Positions 1-7,561 of a stretch of 23,364 nt of DNA are shown here, piece after piece; the first letter of the stretch is position 1, and every line of letters starts with the position of its first letter. The position numbers and the translations under genes were made by a program. This DNA comes from Pedosphaera sp. (lineage in GTDB: Bacteria; Verrucomicrobiota; Verrucomicrobiia; Limisphaerales; UBA9464): NCBI GenBank assembly GCA_009695405.1, contig SIAZ01000018.1, positions 1 through 23,364 of the forward strand, read 5' to 3'. Below the pieces are notes generated by a model. The model saw nothing but the letters and a program-made list of their open reading frames with translations. It ran no database searches and was not told the DNA's origin.

Positions 1-122
1 TGCTCCTCAATCCATCTCCGTAACCACTCCACTTCCTCAGATCCCATCCGTCGCCCTTGCAATACTAGTTCTTTAAGCACGCCCTGCTTTCTGAGCTCTT
101 TGCCGCTGGTAGTCCAGCTCAT
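1..122 (-). CDS. N-terminal fragment of probable DUF4338 (DruA-like) protein, runs off window
   Basis: An open frame on the minus strand starts at the ATG at 122-120 and stays open to the window edge (40 codons). It begins MSWTTSGKELRKQG and continues with a basic stretch and the segment GRRMGSEEVEWLRRWIEE. That segment resembles the start of DUF4338 proteins, found in DruA of Druantia and in many transposon-borne proteins, where a GR-x-hydrophobic-x-EE-hydrophobic helix is typical. It overlaps the last codons of the broken sulfatase frame (73-501) in another frame. This fits an element inserted into that gene. Only the N-terminus is visible, so the family call comes from pattern memory and is uncertain; no terminal inverted repeat could be defined. 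Confidence 0.4.
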   Translation of the reverse strand, partial: MSWTTSGKELRKQGVLKELVLQGRRMGSEEVEWLRRWIEE

Positions 123-501
123 TCACCGACAACTTGTGAATGCACCGGATGGAGGGCGGTCTGGGTGGGTCATTGCAAACGACGCGATGCCGTTGTGGAG
201 GGAGACCGGTAAGAACGGAGGCTAGGCTGGGGCAGCAGAGGCTCGATGGAACATAGCCTCGGGTGAAACAGGCGGATTCCGCTGCCAAACGGTCGAGGCG
301 AGGCGTTCGAATAGAGGGATGGCCCATGAAGCCATAATCATTCCAAGCCTGATCGTCGGAGATAATGAGTAAAATATTGGGTGGTTTAGCTGGAGCAGCC
401 CAAAGAGAACTCATCCAACAGGTGATCAGGAAAGTTTGGAGGCAATAAATCCAACAGAACCAACTGGGCCAACTTCGGATTTTAGAAGACTTAAGTGGCA
501 T
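73..501 (-). pseudogene. Truncated sulfatase (N-terminal third only)
   Basis: The 142-residue frame starts with a hydrophobic signal-peptide-like segment (residues 13-36, ending AAPAKP). The sulfatase N-terminal fold follows: NILLIISDD with metal-binding Asp49/Asp50, then SSLCCPSLASVLTGLPPQRH, where Cys89 is the expected formylglycine residue of a C-x-P-S core. Family members are about 450-500 residues. Here recognisable similarity ends near NDP (residue 112, about position 165), followed by some 30 unrelated residues and a TAA. The substrate would be a sulfate ester, perhaps of a polysaccharide, acting outside the cytoplasm. The missing C-terminal part removes most of the active site, so this is a disrupted gene, probably cut by the element at the window start. 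Confidence 0.75.
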
Positions 502-615
502 GGGTTGCGTTTAGATTACACGGATGTTTTCGTGTCGCACCCTTGAATTGCTATTTGAAGCGGAAGTAGAAAAGTTGAGAGGAGCAGAGTTGGATTGAAG
601 AGTCTTAAAAAGGGT

Positions 616-1872
616 TTAGTGAGTCCTATCGACTGCTAACGCGCCGAGGCGTTGACGCTCGGCGGCCTTGGCGAAGGGCCAGTAGACAGACATCGCGATA
701 AAAATGGAAACCACGCCCCAGACCGCCGCACGCCAATCTCCACCGGTCATTAGATAATGGCCGAGCACGGGGGGCGTTGTCCACGGGACATTGACGAAGG
801 GTTTGCCGATCAAACCCCACTTCATGAGTAAGTAGGTCCCTGCTGTGAGGAGAAGTGCGTTAAAAATATAAGGCGCCATAAATATCGGATTCAGGACGAT
901 GGGAATCCCGAAGAACATCGGTTCATTGATCTGGAAGATTTGAGTCGGGAGCGACAGTCGACTGACTTGTCGGAAGCCAGGGTCGCGTGATTTCCAGAGG
1001 ACCAATGCGAGGGCGAGTGTAGCACCGGTACCGCCCACATTGACGAAGGTTGTGAAGAAACCATTAGCGGTAATATAAGGCATTGGTTGGCCCTTGCTGA
1101 GGGCATCGACATTTTCAGCGAGGTATTGAAGAAAGATGGGAGCAACGACTGCGTCGAGAGCATTGTCGCCATTGATACCGATGGACCAGAGTAAGGTGAC
1201 TAGGAAAGCGTAAACCAAGATCCCAGGCAGGGTATTTAGGGCAAAGACCAGAGGTTTAAACAGAGTTTGAATCGCCGTATTAACATCAATATTTAGGAGG
1301 AAACGAATCATCCAAAAGAAGGCCATCAGGAAGACCATAGGGGTTAAGGACAAGAAGGATTCATAAACCACAGCAGGCACTGATTTTGGTAATCGGATGA
1401 CCCAATTCTGATGAGTGAACCACGCTTGGACCCGGACTGAAACTACGGCGATAAGAATGGCCGAGAAGAGTCCGCGGGAACCCAAGGAATCCATTACAAG
1501 CAATTGGGTCTTGGGATCGATCTGGATGAGTAGAAAGACGAGAGTTGAGAGCCCAGCACTGACCACCGCCTCTTGATTGAGGCGACGGCCAAGATCGTAA
1601 CCAATGGCGAAGCAAACAAAAATAGCCAGTAATCCGAAGGTGGCAGTGACTGGAACCTGAAGTAGTGGGAGGTAGGCTTCGATTCGCTTTTCCCAACCGT
1701 TTATTGGCAGAAATGCCAAGATCATAAATAGGCCACCGATAATGGTGAGCGGTACCACAGAAACCATTGCGGCACGGATCGCGGAGAGGGTCGGATCTTC
1801 GCTGAAGGCGTGGAAGAAGGGGGGAAGTCGGCCGTGTAAAAACCCTTTTTTGGTCGTAGCAACGTTGTTCAT
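616..1872 (-). CDS. PTS EIIC permease, lactose/diacetylchitobiose family, orphan
   Basis: This 418-residue polytopic membrane protein has about ten hydrophobic segments. It matches the EIIC domain of the Lac/Chb PTS family, most clearly at FQINEPMFFGIPIVLNPIF (about residues 313-331), which holds the conserved Glu317 of the substrate site. Family EIICs move a beta-disaccharide or amino sugar across the inner membrane, with phosphorylation by EIIB. No EIIA, EIIB, HPr or EI gene lies in the window. The family motif GIHG, whose His corresponds to His250 of the characterised ChbC, reads GING here (Asn234). This suggests altered or phosphorylation-independent transport, which is inference. It is last in the mlaE-mlaF-GNAT run, 72 bp after the GNAT gene. 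No Shine-Dalgarno is visible before the ATG. Confidence 0.85.
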   Translation of the reverse strand: MNNVATTKKGFLHGRLPPFFHAFSEDPTLSAIRAAMVSVVPLTIIGGLFMILAFLPINGWEKRIEAYLPLLQVPVTATFGLLAIFVCFAIGYDLGRRLNQEAVVSAGLSTLVFLLIQIDPKTQLLVMDSLGSRGLFSAILIAVVSVRVQAWFTHQNWVIRLPKSVPAVVYESFLSLTPMVFLMAFFWMIRFLLNIDVNTAIQTLFKPLVFALNTLPGILVYAFLVTLLWSIGINGDNALDAVVAPIFLQYLAENVDALSKGQPMPYITANGFFTTFVNVGGTGATLALALVLWKSRDPGFRQVSRLSLPTQIFQINEPMFFGIPIVLNPIFMAPYIFNALLLTAGTYLLMKWGLIGKPFVNVPWTTPPVLGHYLMTGGDWRAAVWGVVSIFIAMSVYWPFAKAAERQRLGALAVDRTH

Positions 1873-1944
1873 GAGGGGTTGTTCGATTCAGTGAGTCTCA
1901 ATCCGTCATGGGCTTGCAACGATGAAAATCCGCTGAGAGATGAT

Positions 1945-2568
1945 TTAAAAAGCGCGTCCCATGTAGAGGCAACCGTCGGTGCCTTCACCGACTTTGAGGA
2001 GTTCTTTAAACCCGAGTTTAGTATAAAATTTTTGCGCTGAAGGATTAGCGAGACTGACCCCGAGATGGGCCCCTGGTGATCCGTCACTGCGGAGGTTGCC
2101 TAGTACCTGCTCGAGCATTCGCCGACCAAATCCGCGGCCCTGTGCGCGTTCTAGTAAATCGATGTGGATGTGTGATGGATACAATTCATACGGTTCTGGG
2201 CAGGTGTAATCGGGGTGATGATACCAGCTATAAACCTGTTGAACACGGGTGTAGTTGGCAGCCTTACCTGATGGATCGGGAAATTGGCGGCACAATTTCG
2301 GGCGCCAGTCGGAGTCGTAACGAGAGTAGAAGCGCCGAGAATCGAGTGCCCCAAGTGCATAACCACAGACTCCCTCTGCATCTTCAAGAATGAGAGCGTA
2401 AGACGGTTCGTAAGTGAGGTAAGGTCCCACAAAAAGACGGCCAAGAGCCTCTGGGTCCTCTAGGTAAAAGGGTTCTCCGTCTGCACCAAAGTTCCCGGTT
2501 TTCAGGCAGACATAATAGGCGCCAGTTTCGTCGCCGGGTTGAGAAGGGCGAATCAAAGCGGGGTTCAT
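1945..2568 (-). CDS. GNAT-family N-acetyltransferase, similar to the HAT-like domain of O-GlcNAcase
   Basis: The 207-residue protein is one GNAT domain. The acetyl-CoA binding loop is seen as ERAQGRGFGRRMLEQVL (about residues 140-156, Q/R-x-x-G-x-G/A type). The C-terminal strand-helix follows as GVSLANPSAQKFYTKLGF. The N-terminal half, with FVGPYLTYEPSYALILEDAE and VCGYALGALD, recalls bacterial homologues of the acetyltransferase-like domain of animal O-GlcNAcase. The acceptor is unknown; the human domain itself is thought to lack activity. The gene lies 27 bp after mlaF and 72 bp before the EIIC gene on the same strand, so co-transcription is likely. A role linked to amino sugars with its EIIC neighbour is possible but speculative. 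No clear ribosome binding site precedes the ATG. Confidence 0.8.
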   Translation of the reverse strand: MNPALIRPSQPGDETGAYYVCLKTGNFGADGEPFYLEDPEALGRLFVGPYLTYEPSYALILEDAEGVCGYALGALDSRRFYSRYDSDWRPKLCRQFPDPSGKAANYTRVQQVYSWYHHPDYTCPEPYELYPSHIHIDLLERAQGRGFGRRMLEQVLGNLRSDGSPGAHLGVSLANPSAQKFYTKLGFKELLKVGEGTDGCLYMGRAF

Positions 2569-2595
2569 GTCGATGAGTTTAATCTAGGGAGTATT

Positions 2596-3363
2596 TTAGC
2601 GAAGTGCGTACGAGGAGAAATCGGCGGCGAGGAAACGGTCAATAAGAGGATCCTTGGAGGCACGAATTTCTGCTGGGGTACCGCTGGCAAGGATTTGGCC
2701 CCCATCAAGAAAAGCGATTCGATTTGCAATTCCAAATGCGAGATCGCGATCATGGGTCACCACCACCGTAGTAGCACCGGATCTCCGGTTTGCGCTGAGG
2801 ATTTCGCTCCCAACCGTCAGTGCCATCAAGGGGTCGAGTTCGCTTGTGGGTTCGTCATAGAGGACGAGTTGAGGTTCCATAACCAGAGCGCGGGCGATAG
2901 CGACTCGTTTTTTCATACCGCCAGAAAGTTCCGCAGGATATTTATGAGAATCGCGTTCGGTGAGGTTTACCAGAGCGAGTTTTTCGATCACTGTTTGGTG
3001 AATCTCATCAAGGCTTTTGAGACGATGTTCGGTGAGATAAAGACCGACATTTTCTGCGACCGTCAATGAATTAAGGAGACCTCCACTTTGAAAGACCATG
3101 GCCAATCGGAAGCGTTCGCGAATGGACTCATCATCGATTCGAACGTCATTGAGAAGAACATCGCCCGTATCTGCGGATTCGAGGCCAATTAGGTGACGCA
3201 AGAAGACCGATTTTCCGGCGCCGCTAGGCCCCATAATAACGAAAATCTCACTGGGTTGGATGGTTAGATTGATACCATCGAGAATGAGTTGGGATCCAAA
3301 AGATTTCTTTAATCCTTGAATACGGACTTGAATACTTGGGGCCGATTTGACGCTGGGAGTCAT
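2596..3363 (-). CDS. mlaF: MlaF-like ABC transporter ATP-binding protein
   Basis: This is the cytoplasmic ATPase of a Mla/MCE-type phospholipid transporter of the Gram-negative envelope. From the chosen ATG (3363) it is 255 residues. Walker A is GPSGAGKS (45-52), Q-loop Gln92, signature LSGGM (146-150), Walker B LVLYDEP (about 167-172) and switch His204. The sequence LSGGMKKRVAIARAL with DEPTSELDP is typical of MlaF rather than of importer ATPases. The frame is open a further seven codons upstream to a TTG that touches the mlaE stop (TTGA), an alternative start. I prefer the ATG because family proteins begin close to this point. It follows mlaE by 17 bp. No MCE (MlaD) gene follows; the next gene encodes a GNAT enzyme. 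Confidence 0.88.
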   Translation of the reverse strand: MTPSVKSAPSIQVRIQGLKKSFGSQLILDGINLTIQPSEIFVIMGPSGAGKSVFLRHLIGLESADTGDVLLNDVRIDDESIRERFRLAMVFQSGGLLNSLTVAENVGLYLTEHRLKSLDEIHQTVIEKLALVNLTERDSHKYPAELSGGMKKRVAIARALVMEPQLVLYDEPTSELDPLMALTVGSEILSANRRSGATTVVVTHDRDLAFGIANRIAFLDGGQILASGTPAEIRASKDPLIDRFLAADFSSYALR

Positions 3364-3380
3364 TCGTAAAAATAAAAGGA

Positions 3381-4178
3381 TCAACCGTGAAATTGAGCCA
3401 TGGGGAGGAGGAGTCGAGTGATCACGTAATCCATAATAAGAATGAAGACGATAGAATTAACCATAGCCTTGGTGACACTCCGACCAATACCCCGAGGACC
3501 ACCGATTGTTTGAAGGCCTTGATTGCAACAAACCACGCCGATCATGACAGCAAAGAGGAATGTTTTGATCAGTCCGTGGATGAGGTCGATTGGGGTAAGA
3601 GTGGCCCTGAGATTGTTAAAGAAGGCGGAACTAGTGACTCCGACATCGTGGTTGAAAGCGGCCACCATAGCACCGCCAGCGCAACCGGTGAGGAGGGCAA
3701 AAATGACCAGACAAGGGAGAGCAATAGAGAGAGCGACCACCCGTGGAAGGACGAGGAAATGAACGGGATTAATATTGAGAGTGCGGAGAGCATCAATTTC
3801 TTGATAAACGCGCATTGAGCCGAGTTCGGCAGCCATAGCGGAGCCGATGCGGCCAGCGAGAAGGATGGCCATCATCACTGGGCCGAGTTCCTTGGCGAGG
3901 GATTCACCAACGAGTCCACCCAGCAGGGATCCGAGCCCCCGCTGGGCGAGAAGGGGCCCGGCCTGCAAAACGAGTACTCCACCGATAAAGAGAGAGAGGA
4001 CGCAAGCCATAAACAGGCTGGCGTTCCCGATTTCAAAAAGTTGTTCCGCTACCTTCCGTCGTTGGCGCCAGACAAGAGGTAGCGCGCAAGTTGTGGCACC
4101 GAACAACATTAACATTTCACCGAGTTCACGGAACACGGGGTGATCGTCACCTCTTGTCGTCGAAGGTTCAATGTCCAA
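3381..4178 (-). CDS. mlaE: MlaE-like ABC transporter permease
   Basis: This 265-residue inner-membrane permease has about five or six hydrophobic segments. It carries the MlaE family core: LGSLLGGLVGESLAKELGPVMMAILLAGRIGSAMAAELGSM, then the coupling helix region VYQEIDALRTLNINPVHFLV. It would form the membrane channel that MlaF powers in moving phospholipids between inner and outer membrane. The start is a TTG at 4178. No ATG or GTG lies between it and the upstream in-frame TGA, and the first internal ATG (residue 22) would cut into the family's N-terminal amphipathic helix. An AGAGGAGA element sits too far upstream (about 18 nt) to be a sure ribosome site. It is first in the minus-strand cluster. 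Confidence 0.88.
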   Translation of the reverse strand: MDIEPSTTRGDDHPVFRELGEMLMLFGATTCALPLVWRQRRKVAEQLFEIGNASLFMACVLSLFIGGVLVLQAGPLLAQRGLGSLLGGLVGESLAKELGPVMMAILLAGRIGSAMAAELGSMRVYQEIDALRTLNINPVHFLVLPRVVALSIALPCLVIFALLTGCAGGAMVAAFNHDVGVTSSAFFNNLRATLTPIDLIHGLIKTFLFAVMIGVVCCNQGLQTIGGPRGIGRSVTKAMVNSIVFILIMDYVITRLLLPMAQFHG

Positions 4179-4229
4179 GGTGACTTCGGTGGGATATCTC
4201 CTCTGTAGACTTTTTCATTCAGACGACAA

Positions 4230-4253
4230 GAGTCCCCTCAGGCTTGGGGACTC
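4230..4253 (-). terminator. Possible hairpin terminator of the PEP-CTERM gene
   Basis: GAGTCCCC (4230-4237) pairs perfectly with GGGGACTC (4246-4253) across an 8-nt loop, just past the stop of the PEP-CTERM gene on the minus strand. The sequence after the stem is only mildly T-rich, so termination efficiency is doubtful. The mlaE start lies about 50 bp further on. Confidence 0.35.
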
Positions 4254-4276
4254 GGGAGCTGTCAGAAGTTCAGCGT

Positions 4277-5132
4277 TTAAGCCTTAATTCCGAAGCGACG
4301 GCGCCAAACAGCAAATCCGACGAGGGCGACACCCGCCACTGCTGCATATTCAGACGGCTCAGGAACCGATGAAGCGGAAAATTGTAGATCATCGATAGCG
4401 AGTCCGTGATCAGTGCCGAGGTCATTCAGTTCAGTCCACCGTAACCAGAGCGTTTGATCTCTTTCCCAAGTTAAGTTGTCAATACTACATCCATGATTTG
4501 GCGACAATCTGGCCGTATTACCATCGACCCGAGCTGTGAGAGTTGAGTTGATTGGGGAGGTGAAGTCGAAGCCCCCCTGGGGCTGTCCAGTTGGGAACAG
4601 TACTAAAAGCAGTTCCTAAGCCGTATTCAAAACGCATAATTTGAGGGGTTGCAGCGCCGTTATTTCGCCACTGTTCACCCGCATAACTCAGGGTAAATTC
4701 GGTAAGCGGGGAAGCGGTTTTATTCTGAACCGCCAAAGCAATCCAGCCCGCAGTTGTACCGCTAGCCGGCGACCCAAAGTAGGCACCGCCGGTACCGAGT
4801 CCGCCGAGCGCTCGATCTGATCCGGAGGTAGTGCCATAGCTATAAAAAGAGCCGATGGTACTGGAGCCATCTCCGGTGGAGTAGGAGGTAACGGGGAGGG
4901 GGGAAGCGACAGACGCTGATGTTCGATGGAAGATCGACCAACCGCCATCCAGTGTTGTTTCATTTTGCCATTTTACAGAGGAACCCGAGTTAGCGAGGGT
5001 ATTAAAGTTTTGTTGATAGTAACTTCCCGCTACGGTGTAAAAAACTTGACTTAGACACGCGGGAGCGAAGGGGCTCGTTATCACGATAACGAGTGCGATA
5101 GGGGGTAAAAATCGAACAGGAATACGGATCAT
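4277..5132 (-). pseudogene. PEP-CTERM sorting-domain surface protein, frameshifted in a G-run
   Basis: Two frames, 4518-5132 and 4277-4507, are halves of one gene. The first begins with a signal peptide (residues 1-28, ending PACLSQ). A Ser/Thr/Gly-rich extracellular region with QNFNTLANSGSSVKWQ follows. The second ends in a classic PEP-CTERM tail: VPEP, a hydrophobic span (SEYAAVAGVALVGFAVW) and RRR. At the six-C run 4572-4577 (G6 on the coding strand) the frame is lost. Removing one G restores PGGFDFTSPINSTLTARVDG and links the halves into about 284 residues. Such proteins are exported and processed by an exosortase, probably to the cell surface or matrix. No exosortase is in the window. 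The break may be a real mutation, a phase-variable tract or a homopolymer sequencing error. Confidence 0.82.
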
Positions 5133-5299
5133 AATGTGTGTGTTTCTGAGTTTGTATCGATGCCCGGACCGTCACAGCGGCGGATCCTTCGTTCGACAGA
5201 GGGAACCTTGCTTCATTGGGAAGAGGTGCGTAGATGGGCGAGTGGCACCCAGTACTTTTTTTGCCGACGATTGTAAAACCCTAGGGCGATTAAATTCGT

Positions 5300-5336
5300 G
5301 ATTCGACCTAGGTAAGGGATTCGGCCTAGCTTACCT
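5300..5336 (+). promoter_or_regulatory. Direct and inverted repeats just before uvrB
   Basis: The 207 bp between the divergent PEP-CTERM gene and uvrB hold an imperfect direct repeat of period 18: GATTCGACCTAGGTAAG at 5300 and GATTCGGCCTAGCTTAC at 5318, with 13 of 17 positions alike. Within it AGGTAAG (5310-5316) and CTTACCT (5330-5336) can form a 7-bp stem ending four bases before the GTG start. A repressor operator (uvrB is often under LexA) or an mRNA hairpin limiting translation would both fit. Neither matches a consensus I know for this phylum. No clear -10/-35 pair or Shine-Dalgarno was found. Confidence 0.35.
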
Positions 5337-5339
5337 GAC

Positions 5340-7415
5340 GTGTCTGGGTCTCTGTTCAAGCTTCATTCTGAGTACCAACCCGCAGGAGACCAACCTGCGG
5401 CGATCGCTCAACTTCTTGCTGGAGTTGCTTCTGGCCAGGTCCATCAAGTGCTGTTGGGTGTGACGGGGTCAGGTAAAACATTCACGATGGCCAATGTGAT
5501 AGCTAAGACAGGGCGCCCTGCTTTGGTGCTGTCGCACAACAAGACATTGGCGGCGCAACTCTATGCTGAATTTAAGGCCTTTTTTCCAGAGAACGCCGTT
5601 GAATATTTCGTGAGCTATTTCGATTTTTATCAGCCCGAAGCGTATATTCCGCGGACCGATACTTTTATTGAGAAAGATAGCAGCGTGAACGAAGAGATAG
5701 AACGTTTGCGACTTTCGACAATGAACTCATTGCTATCGCGGCGGGACGTGATTGTGGTAGCTTCTGTATCGTGCATTTACGGTATTGGCGACCGAAGAGA
5801 TTACGAGAGTATGGTGATTCCATTGCGGATAGGGCAGACGATCAGTCGTGATCAGTTACTGACCCGGCTCGTTGATCTGCAATATGCGCGCAATGATTAT
5901 GATTTGACCCGTGGCAAATTTCGTGTGCGCGGGGATATTATTGAACTGCATCCGGCCTACACCGAAGATGCCTTACGCATTGAGTTTTTTGGCGATGAAC
6001 TCGAGCGATTTACACGGTTTGATCCATTGACAGGCGACATGATTGAGTCGCTGACAGCGGTCAATATTTTCCCTAGTAAACAATTCGCAACACCGCAGGA
6101 AAAAATAAACCGAGCTATTTTCTCCATCCGCGAGGAATTAGGTTTGCGCATCGCGGAGTTTGAGAAACAGGGTAAATTACTTGAAGCCCAACGCATCAAG
6201 ATGCGGTGTGAGTTTGATTTGGAGCAGTTACAGGAGTTAGGATTTTGTTCGGGGATCGAAAATTATTCGAGGCATATAATAGGGCGCTTACCAGGGACGC
6301 GTCCGGGAACATTGTTAGATTTTTTCCCTCAAGATTTTCTGATGATGATAGATGAGAGTCACGCGACCTTACCGCAAGCAGGAGGTATGCATGCTGGAGA
6401 TCGGGCTCGAAAGACAGTGTTGGTGGATCATGGATTTCGATTGCCCAGTGCCTTAGATAATCGTCCCTTAAACTTCGATGAATTCAGAGGATTGATGGGG
6501 CAAGCTGTTTATGTGAGTGCGACACCGGGCCCGACCGAAATGGGTTGGGCGGGACCGGATCATGTCGCCGAGCAGATAGTGCGTCCGACTGGGTTGGTGG
6601 ATCCGGCCGTTGAAATCAAACCTTTAAAAGGGCAAATCGATGATTTACTGAACGAGGCTCGGGTGGTGATTGAGCGAGGGGAGCGTGTTCTAGTGAGTAC
6701 CTTAACCAAGCGAACCGCCGAGGAGTTGACTGATTATTTGAGGGATCTGGGGGTGAGCGTGCGGTATTTGCACAGTGAAATTGATGCGATTGAGCGCGTT
6801 GAAATTCTCCGTGCTTTGCGACGAGGCGACTGCGATGTGCTTGTTGGGATCAATTTGCTTCGCGAAGGACTTGATCTCCCGGAGGTATCATTGGTCGCCA
6901 TATTGGATGCGGACAAGGAAGGGTATCTCCGGAGTACGACCAGCCTAATTCAAACTGCGGGACGGGCTGCGCGGCATATTAATGGACGAGTGATCCTCTA
7001 CGCCGACGTGAAGACGCAGAGTATTCAGAAGTTTCTAGCGGTCGCGGATTATCGACGTCAACGGCAATTGGCTTATAACAAAGCGCATAACATTACGCCG
7101 CGCAGTGTGACCCGAGGATTAGAAGAGGGTTTGAGCAGTGTGGGTTCTGGGCGGAGCGTTTCGGCATCGATTTTAAATGAGAGTGTCGCCCAAATTGATA
7201 TCAGGGAAACCCTTCGTGAATTAGAAGGCGAGATGATCGAGGCATCGAATGCCCTTGAGTTTGAGAAGGCGGCCCTGTTACGGGATCAAATACGGGAATT
7301 AAAAGGTCGCTTGAGCGGTGCTGAAACCAAAGAGCTCGGTGCGAGCGGACGAGCTGAGCGAGACCATAGAAATTCCAAGGGCAAGGGAGGGTATCGTACC
7401 CGTCGCAAACGCTGA
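5340..7415 (+). CDS. uvrB: Excinuclease ABC subunit B
   Basis: UvrB is the DNA-damage-verifying helicase-like subunit of nucleotide excision repair; it is loaded by UvrA and recruits UvrC. At 691 residues it has the usual length. Visible motifs are Walker A GVTGSGKT (40-47), the DNA-gripping beta-hairpin region with YFDFYQPEAYIP (93-104), Walker B IDES (337-340), helicase motif V around GINLLREGLDLPEV (503-516) and motif VI QTAGRAAR (538-545). A C-terminal UVR motif (about 625-658) should contact UvrC. The tail is short and basic. The start is GTG, two codons before the conserved start of the family, with no ribosome binding site in view. It is a single-gene unit: the gene upstream diverges and ilvB downstream converges. 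Confidence 0.97.
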   Translation: MSGSLFKLHSEYQPAGDQPAAIAQLLAGVASGQVHQVLLGVTGSGKTFTMANVIAKTGRPALVLSHNKTLAAQLYAEFKAFFPENAVEYFVSYFDFYQPEAYIPRTDTFIEKDSSVNEEIERLRLSTMNSLLSRRDVIVVASVSCIYGIGDRRDYESMVIPLRIGQTISRDQLLTRLVDLQYARNDYDLTRGKFRVRGDIIELHPAYTEDALRIEFFGDELERFTRFDPLTGDMIESLTAVNIFPSKQFATPQEKINRAIFSIREELGLRIAEFEKQGKLLEAQRIKMRCEFDLEQLQELGFCSGIENYSRHIIGRLPGTRPGTLLDFFPQDFLMMIDESHATLPQAGGMHAGDRARKTVLVDHGFRLPSALDNRPLNFDEFRGLMGQAVYVSATPGPTEMGWAGPDHVAEQIVRPTGLVDPAVEIKPLKGQIDDLLNEARVVIERGERVLVSTLTKRTAEELTDYLRDLGVSVRYLHSEIDAIERVEILRALRRGDCDVLVGINLLREGLDLPEVSLVAILDADKEGYLRSTTSLIQTAGRAARHINGRVILYADVKTQSIQKFLAVADYRRQRQLAYNKAHNITPRSVTRGLEEGLSSVGSGRSVSASILNESVAQIDIRETLRELEGEMIEASNALEFEKAALLRDQIRELKGRLSGAETKELGASGRAERDHRNSKGKGGYRTRRKR

Positions 7416-7500
7416 GATCCTTTGTACGTATCTTAGAAATTGAATGACTGAGATTTTCGGAAATACGGGTCGATGCTGCTGGGGCGATTTGAGAACAAAA

Positions 7501-7530
7501 AACCACGAACCGAGTTTTCGGTTCGTGGTT
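7501..7530 (-). terminator. Rho-independent terminator of ilvB (also faces uvrB)
   Basis: AACCACGAACCG (7501-7512) and CGGTTCGTGGTT (7519-7530) form a perfect 12-bp stem with a 6-nt loop. On the minus strand the stem is followed by a run of about six T residues, as expected for the end of the ilvB transcript, whose stop codon lies some 30 bp upstream. Read on the plus strand the tail is only TTTCC, so termination of uvrB would be weaker. Confidence 0.85.
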
Positions 7531-7561
7531 TCCGACTTAAGAAGAAATGAAGGAGTAAAAT

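Noticed and set aside
2539..3818. Long plus-strand open frames of 176 and 143 codons across the mla region
   Set aside because: They lie antisense to the clear MlaF and MlaE genes and have no recognisable protein features.
5231..5265. TGGCAC followed by TTGC upstream of uvrB, like a sigma-54 promoter
   Set aside because: The spacing between the two boxes is about 13 bases, not the required 5 or so.
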